Source: Hyphomicrobiales bacterium (GTDB lineage Bacteria; Pseudomonadota; Alphaproteobacteria; Rhizobiales; Beijerinckiaceae). From it: a stretch of 6,829 bases of DNA. Shown piece after piece: positions 1 to 5,670 of this stretch. Made by a program: the position numbers and the translations under genes. The first letter of the stretch is position 1; each line of letters begins with the position of its first letter. The stretch lies in assembly GCA_015655535.1 (NCBI GenBank), contig JAATEW010000372.1, positions 1 through 6,829 of the forward strand. The letters are read 5' to 3'. Under the pieces are notes generated by a model. It worked only from the letters and a program-made list of their open reading frames with translations. It did not search any database and was not told where the DNA came from.

Positions 1-846
1 ATGGGTGAGAGCTTCATTACGTATGCCACGGCTTACGGCAATGTACCCGTAGGCGGCATGAGTGAGGGGATCGGTGGGTTTATCGGGTGGAATTCCAACA
101 CCGCGATCTCCAACAGCGCGGCCTACGGCAATGTGACTGCTTCTGCTACTCAGAGTTCAATCGGTAATGCCGTCGGCGGATTTGTTGGGGGAGGCGGCTA
201 TATCATATTGAACAGCGTTGCTTATGGTACGGTGACGGGGTTTGACGCTGGCGGGTTCGGTGGCCGCATCACGGGCGGCACGCTCAGCAACAATTACTAT
301 AACAGCAGCGCTAATCCTAATGGCGGCCTGGGGAAAAACGATTCCAACGGCAGCGCAAGAATTCAGGACATAGGCCTGACCCGCGCACAGCTAAATGACG
401 TGCCGTTTTACCTGAATGGCACCATCGGTCAGGTGCTGGCGGATCGGGCGGCGGCGCAAGCAGCACAGGCCGCGGCGGCCCAAGCTGCCGCGGCTCAGGC
501 GGCCGCCGCTCAGCAAGCCGCCGCTCAGCAAGCCGCCGCTCAGCAAGCCGCCGGGGCGGCCAATGCGATCGGGACGGCCGATACGCAGACCTCGGCCGAG
601 AATCCGCCGACCTCAGCCATCTCGAAAGCCGGAACTCAAGCCGTCGCCGCCGTCGCGCCGCCGAAGCTTGAAGAAAACTTCCCGAACCTGCCGCCCGCCG
701 CAACGCCGGTGCCGCATGAGGAACGCAAGATCATCCGCCACGCCGCGGCGACAACCCACCATCACGGCGGCGGCGGCAGGGGCGGCGCCAATCTCCGCTC
801 GATCGAGATCAACGGCCAGCGTTTCGACCTCGAGAAAAACCACTAG
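1..846 (+). CDS. C-terminal part of a GLUG-repeat filamentous adhesin (TpsA-like exoprotein)
   Basis: This is the 3' end of a large secreted adhesin of the filamentous haemagglutinin type, probably exported by the TpsB encoded at 1539-3278. The frame is open from the window edge, so the ATG at position 1 is likely internal. Residues 1-90 carry three GLUG-type repeat units: A-Y-G-[NT]-V at residues 11-15, 41-45 and 74-78, each followed by a GGF block (24-29, 58-63, 83-88), a spacing of about 30 residues typical of beta-helical passengers. Residues ~149-186 are an Ala/Gln tract, then a Pro/Ala-rich linker, a His/Gly-rich patch (about residues 249-262) and the tail RSIEINGQRFDLEKNH. The N-terminal TPS secretion domain is outside the window. 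The same tail recurs at 1460-1510. The family call rests on repeats and neighbourhood; the exact ligand is unknown. Confidence 0.8.
   Translation: MGESFITYATAYGNVPVGGMSEGIGGFIGWNSNTAISNSAAYGNVTASATQSSIGNAVGGFVGGGGYIILNSVAYGTVTGFDAGGFGGRITGGTLSNNYYNSSANPNGGLGKNDSNGSARIQDIGLTRAQLNDVPFYLNGTIGQVLADRAAAQAAQAAAAQAAAAQAAAAQQAAAQQAAAQQAAGAANAIGTADTQTSAENPPTSAISKAGTQAVAAVAPPKLEENFPNLPPAATPVPHEERKIIRHAAATTHHHGGGGRGGANLRSIEINGQRFDLEKNH
511..552 (+). repeat. 15-bp tandem repeat in the Ala/Gln tract
   Basis: The unit CAGCAAGCCGCCGCT occurs at 511-525 and 526-540 and again partially at 541-552, encoding QQAAA repeats. Looser versions (GCGCAAGCAG, CAGGCCGCGG and similar) extend back to about 448. The 15-bp in-frame unit could expand or contract without breaking the adhesin frame, changing the length of the linker between the beta-helix and the C-terminal tail. 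Confidence 0.85.
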
Positions 847-900
847 TCGCGTCCATTGCCCGGAAGGTGTAGCGCTATGAAACTTCGTCCATTTCTCGCC
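796..900 (+). repeat. Direct repeat copy 1: adhesin tail, spacer, RBS and signal-peptide start
   Basis: This segment covers the last 16 codons and stop of the adhesin, the 30-nt spacer and the first 8 codons of the ialB-like gene. It pairs with 1460-1562. The 51-nt tail differs at about 6 positions, mostly synonymous. The block GAAGGTGTAGCG just before the start codon is identical in both copies, and both downstream genes begin MK-x-x-PF-x-A. Confidence 0.85.
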
Positions 901-1398
901 TGTTGCAGCGTGCTTGCAGCAATGCTCGTTGCGCTGCCGTCGGCCCAGGCGCAATGGCCGGCCGGTGCCGAGACGGTCAATGAAACCTATCAGGACTGGC
1001 AGATGACCTGCACCCAACCACAAAGCGGCAAGCATTGCGCCGTCAGTCAACAGCAGACCGACTCCAAGACCAGTCAGCGCGTGCTCGCCGTCGAATTGCA
1101 GCCACAAGGCGACAAAGCAGAAGGTGCGTTAATCCTGCCGTTCGGTGTTCTTCTCGATAAGGGCATTACCCTCAAGATCGGCGAGGCCGATGTGGGACCG
1201 GTATTGCGTTTTAAAACTTGTCTACCGCAAGGCTGTCTTGTGCCCTTGAACCTCGATGCAAAGACGCTCGCGGCTCTGCGCAAGGCAACTGCGTTCACCG
1301 TCAATGCTGTCAGCACCACTGACCAGGCAATGGCCCTCTCGGTTTCACTGAAAGGGTTCGGGCAAGCGCTGGATCGCGCCGCCGTGCTCATACGTTAG
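877..1398 (+). CDS. IalB-family (invasion-associated locus B) periplasmic/secreted protein
   Basis: This 173-residue protein fits the IalB family, small exported proteins first linked to Bartonella erythrocyte invasion and common in free-living Hyphomicrobiales, where the function is not defined. Residues 1-25 are a clear Sec signal peptide (basic start, hydrophobic core, cleavage near PSAQA/Q). The mature part has the family pattern: W41 with M-T-C (Cys45), Cys54, a central L-x-L-P-x-G-V block near 86-92 with G-I-x-L after it, and the C-x4-C pair Cys115/Cys120, so two disulphides are likely. I chose ATG 877 because GGAAGG lies about 9 nt upstream and the signal peptide starts there; the in-frame TTG at 856 would add seven non-signal residues and lies before the RBS. 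It sits 30 nt after the adhesin and about 140 nt before tpsB, all co-directional. Confidence 0.82.
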   Translation: MKLRPFLACCSVLAAMLVALPSAQAQWPAGAETVNETYQDWQMTCTQPQSGKHCAVSQQQTDSKTSQRVLAVELQPQGDKAEGALILPFGVLLDKGITLKIGEADVGPVLRFKTCLPQGCLVPLNLDAKTLAALRKATAFTVNAVSTTDQAMALSVSLKGFGQALDRAAVLIR

Positions 1399-1459
1399 AC
1401 GAGCGTTGATCCGCATAGAGCCGCTGCGGGTTGATGCCAGCGGCAAAAGAGGAATCGTG

Positions 1460-1562
1460 CGCTCAATTGTGATCAACGGCCAGCGCTTCGACCTTGAGAA
1501 GAACCACTAGTGTTGATTTTATGTGAAGGTGTAGCGTTATGAAGTTCGGTCCATTCATTGCC
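1460..1562 (+). repeat. Direct repeat copy 2 with orphan adhesin tail
   Basis: Second copy of the 796-900 block. Codons at 1460-1510 encode RSIVINGQRFDLEKNH followed by TAG, almost identical to the adhesin terminus, but no adhesin precedes it: only about 60 nt separate it from the ialB stop. A 28-nt spacer with the shared GAAGGTGTAGCG leads into the tpsB start. The orphan tail is best read as the relic of a second adhesin gene or the scar of a local duplication. Confidence 0.85.
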
Positions 1563-3278
1563 CGGTACGGGGCATTTCAAGCAACGCTTTTCGCAACGCT
1601 CGCCGCAACGGCTTTGGCTCAGGCGCAGACCGCGGTACCAGGCGGCGGGATCGGCGGTGCCGTCCGCACCACCGAAGAGTCGCAGCAGGCCGCGCCGCGG
1701 CCGGTCAACGCCCCGCCCGTGCTGCCGCAAGTGACCGAGCCCCTGCTCCGGCTGAAGGACAAGGAGACCTTGTTCATCCGCCATTTCGAATTCATCGCGC
1801 CGCCCGGCCTCGTCGACGAGGCGGCGGTGCAGGCGATCCTCGTGCCTTACGAGAACCGCAAATTGACGCTCTCGCAGATCTACGCGGCAGCGGATGAGAT
1901 CACGGCGCTTTACCGCAATGAGGGCTATGTCGTCGCCAAGGCCTATGTGCCGGCGCAGGACGCCCGCCACGGCGTCCTGAAGATCAAGCTTCTTCCAGGC
2001 CAGTTCGGTTCCGTCACGGTCAAGAACGAGTCGCTCGTCAGGGACGATTTTCTGCAGGGCGTCGTCGATCATGCGGTCGCGGGCTCGACCTATATCCGCA
2101 AGGACGAACTCGAACGCGCCATGTTGCTCGTCAACGATCTGCCGGGCGTCAGCACGCCGCGCATCGCGATTGAGCCCGGAGCCCAGCCGGGAACGTCAGA
2201 TTTCTTGTTCACTGTACCGGAAGGCCGCCGCATCGACGGCTATCTCCTCGGCGACAATTATGGTTCGCCTTGGACGGGACGCGACAGGCTGTCGGCCGGC
2301 CTCAACCTGAACTCGCCGCTCGGTTATGGCGACAGGATCTCGGGTTATGGCATCGTCTCGGAAAAAACCCACCTCGTGAACGGGCGCGTCGCCTATGCCT
2401 TTCCGATCGGCTATGACGGGGTCCGCGGCGAGATCGCCGGGTTCCGCACGACCTATGTGCTCGGCGGCGCTTTCGCAGGCCTCGGCGCGACAGGCACGGC
2501 CAATGGCGGGAGCGCCACGGTCAGCTATGCGATCAAGCGCACGCGCGAGGACAGCATCTATGTTTCGGGGAACTTCACCTACAAGGGCCTCGACGACAAG
2601 ACGCAAGGGATCTCCTTCGCCAACCGGACGATTCCGCTCGGTACCTTGGCGGTCAACCGGGATACGCTGGGATTTCTTCCCTTCACCGCTTTGCCGCTGA
2701 CGACGAGCACCAGCCTTTCATTCACCGCCGGCAATGTAAACTTTTCCGATCCCGCACAAAACGCGGCGAACATCGCCGGCGCCAATACGGCTGGAATGTA
2801 TGAAAGATTCAATCTGAACTTCCAGGCGGTTCTCGCGCTTGACGAACAATGGTCGCTCAGCGGCACTCTCAAGTCGCAGTGGGCCCTGTCACGAAATCTC
2901 GACACCAGCGAACAAATGACGCTGACAGGCTTTTGGGGCGTGCGCTCCTATGACGAAGGTCTTTCCGCCGACAGCGGCTTTGTCGCGACGCCGGAACTTA
3001 AATATGCCTTGCCGAACTTCTATGATTACCACCATGCGGTCGGTCTCTTCGCTGATGTCGGCGCGGGCTGGCTCTATAATGGCGCCTTCACAACGACGCA
3101 GAAAACCCTCACCGAATTGAATGACGTCGGCTTCGGCTATTACGCGACCTATGAATATTCGCCTGGGCGGGCGTTGCTGGTGAAGGCGCAGGTCGCCCAT
3201 ACCTATGGCAACGAGAACGGCGCCGACCTCTACGATCGGAAGACCAAAGGCCTGGTTCAGGTCGGCCTTACGTTCTAA
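1539..3278 (+). CDS. Two-partner secretion outer-membrane transporter (TpsB, FhaC/ShlB type)
   Basis: This 579-residue protein is the outer-membrane pore that recognises and translocates a TpsA adhesin across the outer membrane (type Vb secretion). Residues 1-30 form a signal peptide (cleavage near ALA/QAQ). A Pro-rich linker is followed by POTRA-type sequence (about residues 79-165), with the hallmark Y-R-N-E-G-Y-V-V-A-K-A-Y stretch that ends the POTRA2 motif of ShlB proteins. From about 230 onwards there are alternating amphipathic beta strands. The conserved G-V-R-x-Y motif is at about 467-471 (here VRSY rather than the common VRGY/F), D-V-G-A-G-W is at about 505, and the protein ends in the terminal Phe expected for a BAM substrate. 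Length matches the family. The start ATG has GAAGG 9 nt upstream. It is the partner gene for the adhesin at the left edge and appears intact. Confidence 0.92.
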   Translation: MKFGPFIARYGAFQATLFATLAATALAQAQTAVPGGGIGGAVRTTEESQQAAPRPVNAPPVLPQVTEPLLRLKDKETLFIRHFEFIAPPGLVDEAAVQAILVPYENRKLTLSQIYAAADEITALYRNEGYVVAKAYVPAQDARHGVLKIKLLPGQFGSVTVKNESLVRDDFLQGVVDHAVAGSTYIRKDELERAMLLVNDLPGVSTPRIAIEPGAQPGTSDFLFTVPEGRRIDGYLLGDNYGSPWTGRDRLSAGLNLNSPLGYGDRISGYGIVSEKTHLVNGRVAYAFPIGYDGVRGEIAGFRTTYVLGGAFAGLGATGTANGGSATVSYAIKRTREDSIYVSGNFTYKGLDDKTQGISFANRTIPLGTLAVNRDTLGFLPFTALPLTTSTSLSFTAGNVNFSDPAQNAANIAGANTAGMYERFNLNFQAVLALDEQWSLSGTLKSQWALSRNLDTSEQMTLTGFWGVRSYDEGLSADSGFVATPELKYALPNFYDYHHAVGLFADVGAGWLYNGAFTTTQKTLTELNDVGFGYYATYEYSPGRALLVKAQVAHTYGNENGADLYDRKTKGLVQVGLTF

Positions 3279-3583
3279 AACCATAATCTTGAAAGCTGTA
3301 TGCTCTCGGGTATGCGTCAAAATTACAGTTTGGAGCGGGAGTATAATTCAACTTAAAGCGACGACATTCTAACACGCTGATACCATGGCGCGCACCTTCT
3401 CCCGCTTGCGCTGAAGATGGCCTGGATGAATGGCTGCCGGGCGGAAGCCTCATGCATTGAGCCGTCGCTCATTATGATGACGGGCGTTTTTATCAAGGAA
3501 GGGCTCGCCAATGCGTGATGGGCCAACTTTCCTTCAAGCGCCATGCATGAGAGGGACTTTTTAAAAGATTTGGACAAAGTGCA
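3279..3583. other. Non-coding or decayed stretch between tpsB and the exbB remnant
   Basis: About 305 nt without a convincing gene. All + frames contain stops, and nothing resembles the missing N-terminal membrane helix of ExbB. An isolated TATAAT lies at 3342-3347, but no -35-like hexamer sits at the right distance. A minus-strand frame of about 74 codons (3353-3577) has no recognisable domain and no good ribosome binding site. Local base composition is less GC-rich than in the flanking genes. Confidence 0.6.
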
Positions 3584-3834
3584 ATGCAGATAGATTGGCT
3601 TTCCAACGCGCCCTATATCGGTCTGCTCGGCACCGTTCTCGGCATCATGCTGACCTTCTACAACATCGGCTTCGACGCTTCGGCGGATGTCGGCAAGATG
3701 ATGATCTGGCTTGCGCTGGCGCTGAAGGCCACAGCCGCGGGGCTTGTCGTCGCGCTGATTTCGGTCATCAGCTATAAATGCTCCTGCGCAAGGCCAGGGT
3801 TCTCATGCTTGAACGGGAGGCCGCGCGTGGATGA
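3584..3834 (+). pseudogene. exbB: ExbB (group 2 TonB-system energizer) remnant, N-truncated and frameshifted
   Basis: ExbB is the inner-membrane proton channel that, with ExbD, energises TonB. The reading preserves the C-terminal half of the MotA/TolQ/ExbB domain: SNAPYIGLLGTVLGIMLTFY, then the second core helix with LALALKATAAGLVVAL, both diagnostic of the short group 2 ExbB. The first roughly 60 residues, including the N-terminal helix, are absent; the frame opens at ATG 3584 just before the SNAPY motif. At about 3777 (TATAAATGCTC) a base appears to be missing: the expected Y-N-M-L-L-R-K-A-R-V-L continuation is in the next frame and ends at TGA 3832-3834, overlapping the exbD start as ATGA. 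Without the shift, the frame reads on into exbD as a meaningless 173-residue chimera. I consider it non-functional, with a sequencing error at the shift as the alternative. Confidence 0.85.
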
Positions 3835-4105
3835 GCAGCCTAACGCAACGCTCGCCTCATTCCCACGACATCATGCCGATGCTTTTGACGACGGCGTTGA
3901 CCACCGCCAATGGTGGTCCTTTTCATCGGCGAGGCTCTCTCGAAGGAGGCGTTCGAGCAACCGCTTGGAGCGCTTCCTGCAGCTAGCCCCCTTTCTGATC
4001 CGCGCCGACAAGAGCCTCACCTTCCAGGGATTTCATCGAGACCGCCGACTTCCTCAACCGGTTGAACTTCAACAAAGTCGCCGTGCAAACGAAAAGCTCC
4101 AATAG
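3831..4105 (+). pseudogene. exbD: ExbD remnant with internal deletion and multiple frameshifts
   Basis: ExbD is the single-helix partner of ExbB. The start MSSLTQRSPHSHDIMPM overlaps the exbB stop (ATGA) and resembles the pre-helix segment, but the transmembrane helix and following linker are missing. Homology resumes in another frame at 3910 (VVLFIGEALSKEAFEQ), moves to a second frame after about 3961 (RLERFLQLAPFLIRADKS) and to a third after about 4028 (DFIETADFLNRLNFNKV, then AVQTKSS). Joined, these match the periplasmic domain, including the conserved R-A-D-K motif and the helix after it. Both later shifts look like single-base insertions (CAA-C-CGC near 3961, CAG-G-GAT near 4028). Loss of the helix means it could not work even if the shifts were sequencing errors. 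The right boundary near the tonB start is approximate. Confidence 0.78.
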
Positions 4106-4120
4106 GGCGTCTAAGCCGCC

Positions 4121-4891
4121 ATGTCCGAAAGCCCGGTTAAGAAGCAATTGAAGTTCACGATCTATCACGGCTTCGCCGCGTCGCTCCTCATCCATTCGGC
4201 CGTGGCCCTGCCCTTTGTCGTGTATAGCCTCGAAATGGAACCCGAGGACGAGCCGGAGATGCTTGTCGTCGAATTGCAAGGCATCGTCGCGGACACACAG
4301 ATCGAACAAAAGGTTCTCCGGGAAACGAAGGGCGAGACGGCAAAGGAAGAGCCGAAGCCGGACGAGTCGAAGCCGACCCCTCCGAAAGAGGTCAAGGCCC
4401 AGGCTGCCGACGATCAGCCGAAGGATATGGTCGAAAACGACCAGGAGCCGGGACTGCCGCCGCCGACGCCACCGGAACCGACGCCAACCCCGCCGGCGCC
4501 ACAAGCCGAGACAACTCCGCCCGAGACAGAACAGAAAACGGCGAGCCCCGGCGCCAATAATGTGCAAGGCGCCGAGCAGCAGCAGAAGGCGCAAACGATC
4601 AAGACGGATCAAGACGAAAACGAGCGCATTAAGGCCTATAGCCGGCTGATTTCGAAAAAGGTCCGGGCCAATCTCTTCGACCATCCGGAACGTAAAAGCG
4701 CGACCGTGACGTTCACGATTTTGAGCAATGGGCAGATCCGTGCAGAAAGCCTGAAGATCGTCGAGAGCAGCGGCTTCCCAAATCTCGACGCCAGCGCGCT
4801 GAAAACCGTGCGCGCATGCCTGCCTTTTCCACCGCCGCCCGATGGAGAACTGCCCGTCAAACTCTTCATCGACTTCGGCCGAAAACAATAA
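4121..4891 (+). CDS. tonB: TonB energy-transducing protein
   Basis: This 256-residue TonB couples the proton motive force to TonB-dependent outer-membrane transporters. The N-terminal anchor is at about residues 17-37 and carries the S-x3-H motif (Ser21, His25) that contacts ExbB/ExbD. A long charged and Pro-rich periplasmic linker spans about 40-155 (many Pro, Glu and Lys). The C-terminal TonB domain is at about 170-256, with the Y-S-R-L-I-S-K-K-V-R-A-N-L start, a V-T-F-T-I-L-S-N-G-Q-I strand, S-S-G-F-P-N-L-D-A-S-A-L, and a Pro-rich P-F-P-P-P-P before the last strand. It lies directly behind the exbB-exbD remnants in the usual exbB-exbD-tonB order. It appears complete, but its own energizer pair is broken, so it would need ExbBD from elsewhere. 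The ribosome binding site is weak (AGGG at 4103-4106). Confidence 0.9.
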   Translation: MSESPVKKQLKFTIYHGFAASLLIHSAVALPFVVYSLEMEPEDEPEMLVVELQGIVADTQIEQKVLRETKGETAKEEPKPDESKPTPPKEVKAQAADDQPKDMVENDQEPGLPPPTPPEPTPTPPAPQAETTPPETEQKTASPGANNVQGAEQQQKAQTIKTDQDENERIKAYSRLISKKVRANLFDHPERKSATVTFTILSNGQIRAESLKIVESSGFPNLDASALKTVRACLPFPPPPDGELPVKLFIDFGRKQ

Positions 4892-4894
4892 GAG

Positions 4895-5092
4895 TTACCG
4901 CAAAATCCCCTCGCGCGTCACATCCCGATAGGCCACCTCCGCCTTCAGCTCCTGCCGGCACCATACAGCCTTGTCGATTCGTAGGCCCGAGATGATCGGC
5001 ACGTCAGTTGCAAGCTTGTCGAGCCTGGCTTTAAGGTCGCGCGCGACGCGCTCGGTAAAGCCCGTCCCGACGGCGCCGGGATTAACAGGCAA
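4895..5092 (-). pseudogene. Fragment of ATP-dependent DNA ligase (LigD-type) C-terminal domain
   Basis: The frame encodes V-G-T-G-F-T-E-R near its start, then A-R-L-D-K-L and V-W-C-R-Q-E-L-K-A-E-V-A-Y-R-D-V-T-R-E-G-I-L-R. This matches the end of the OB-fold domain of ATP-dependent ligases of the bacterial NHEJ LigD type (VGTGFS..., W-V-x-P-x-L-V-A-E-V-x-F, T-x-D-G-x-L-R-H). The usual ending (R-H-x-S-F-x-G-L-R-x-D) is cut off right after the Leu-Arg, and everything upstream (ligase core, polymerase and nuclease domains) is absent: the frame closes at a stop about 30 nt upstream of the TTG used here. It runs convergent to tonB with its stop 3 nt beyond the tonB stop. Clearly a relic, not a working gene. 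Confidence 0.75.
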
Positions 5093-5099
5093 GAAATCA

Positions 5100-5120
5100 G
5101 GCCGCTCTGCGTAAGCGGCC
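5100..5120 (+). terminator. Possible intrinsic terminator hairpin
   Basis: A 7-bp perfect stem (GGCCGCT / AGCGGCC) with a 7-nt loop is followed on the + strand by CGTTTCTCTC, a weak pyrimidine tract. It could end + transcription from tonB (209 nt upstream) or, read on the minus strand, act after the GG-leader peptide gene, where the following sequence TGATTTCTTG is also only moderately T-rich. No measured support. Confidence 0.35.
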
Positions 5121-5156
5121 CGTTTCTCTCAAATTAATATTTGAAGGATTGCGGAA

Positions 5157-5387
5157 TCAAATTCCCGCGGGATGGAAGTTGCTGAAAAGCGAATTTCCAG
5201 AGTGGTGTCCCACTCCCTTTGAGGTCCCTTGCGTGCCGGAATTAGGGAAACCAGGGAGAATGCCAACCGGCGCAAAAAGACTTCCGCCGGAAACCTGATC
5301 GAGTTGCTCTTCGGTGAGCTGAACGGGATTCAGCTTCGCCTCGGTCTGAGCAGAAACAACTTTCTTCTTCGCAAAAAGCTTCATCAT
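5157..5387 (-). CDS. Double-glycine-leader peptide, candidate bacteriocin-like precursor
   Basis: This 76-residue peptide has the architecture of a precursor exported and cleaved by a C39-peptidase ABC transporter. Residues 1-10 are basic (MMKLFAKKKV). The leader ends L-T-E-E-Q-L-D-Q-V-S-G-G at residues 24-35, the standard GG pattern with hydrophobic residues at -12, -7 and -4 relative to the cleavage point. The predicted 41-residue core (36-76) has no Cys, eight Gly, six Ser, three His and four Phe, and contains SLF twice. I chose the first of two adjacent ATGs at 5387 (the second, 5384, is equally possible); TGAGGA about 5 nt upstream is a good ribosome binding site. No transporter, immunity or modification gene is visible. 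Absence of Cys argues against lanthipeptides and sactipeptides. Function (antimicrobial, signalling or other) is inference only. Confidence 0.72.
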   Translation of the reverse strand: MMKLFAKKKVVSAQTEAKLNPVQLTEEQLDQVSGGSLFAPVGILPGFPNSGTQGTSKGVGHHSGNSLFSNFHPAGI

Positions 5388-5670
5388 TTTGATCCTCACC
5401 CTCTCGCCTTTCGCGGCGCTGACGAGGTTTGTTGTAGTCGGCGGTTTACAAAGCCGCTGTGCGCAATTACACGGATCCGCACGTGGCACCGAATGCCTTG
5501 AGCCTGGTCGCGACGGCGTTCACCATCAAAATGCCAAGGCCGACGACGGTGACTATGGCCCGCCAATGATGGCGCTCACGAAACGAAGCCCGGTTACCCC
5601 CAACGACTGTGCCGCCACCAAATGGCAATAAGAAGCACAGCAACGGCCGCAAGCCGAAGCATCTAAGCAG
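5388..5670. other. Divergent intergenic region between the GG peptide and the nitrogenase-like gene
   Basis: The 283-nt spacer should hold promoters for both divergent genes, but no consensus -35/-10 or -24/-12 pair stands out. An imperfect inverted repeat CGGTTTACAAAGCCG lies at 5442-5456, 54 nt upstream of the peptide start. On the minus strand, a 61-codon frame (5467-5652) has a hydrophobic end (A-I-V-T-V-V-G-L-G-I-L-M-V-N-A-V), and another minus frame around 5600-5665 reads as a hydrophobic segment (L-R-L-A-A-V-A-V-L-L-I-A-I-W-W). Together they could be the frameshifted relic of a small membrane protein; I do not call a gene. Confidence 0.4.

Noticed and set aside
1..3. ATG at position 1 as the true adhesin start
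   Set aside because: It begins inside a GLUG repeat with no signal peptide or TPS domain, so it is almost certainly an internal Met of a much longer gene.
856..876. Upstream TTG start for the ialB-like gene
   Set aside because: It would place seven extra residues before the signal peptide and lies upstream of the GGAAGG ribosome binding site that fits ATG 877.
1473..2072. 199-codon minus-strand open frame opposite the 5' part of tpsB
   Set aside because: The + strand encodes signal peptide and POTRA motifs here. The minus frame even repeats, opposite 1500-1560, the shadow peptide seen opposite 840-900, as expected from the direct repeat.
3342..3347. TATAAT as a -10 element for the exbB remnant
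   Set aside because: No -35-like hexamer lies 16-18 nt upstream and the gene it would serve is 240 nt away and broken.
3983..4888. 301-codon minus-strand open frame opposite exbD and tonB
   Set aside because: It is Arg/Leu-rich low-complexity translation antisense to the tonB Pro-rich linker, and the + strand carries clear ExbD and TonB motifs; a shadow frame.
5590..5640. Possible sigma-54 (-24/-12) promoter TGGCAATAAGAAGCA upstream of the nitrogenase-like gene
   Set aside because: GG and GC are separated by 9 rather than 10 nt and the TTGC element is missing. No NifA site (TGT-N10-ACA) was found nearby; the TGT...ACA pairs seen have spacings of 8 or 12.
5467..5652. 61-codon minus-strand frame with a hydrophobic segment
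   Set aside because: No ribosome binding site or domain was recognised. It may be part of a frameshifted small membrane protein but is too weak to call.
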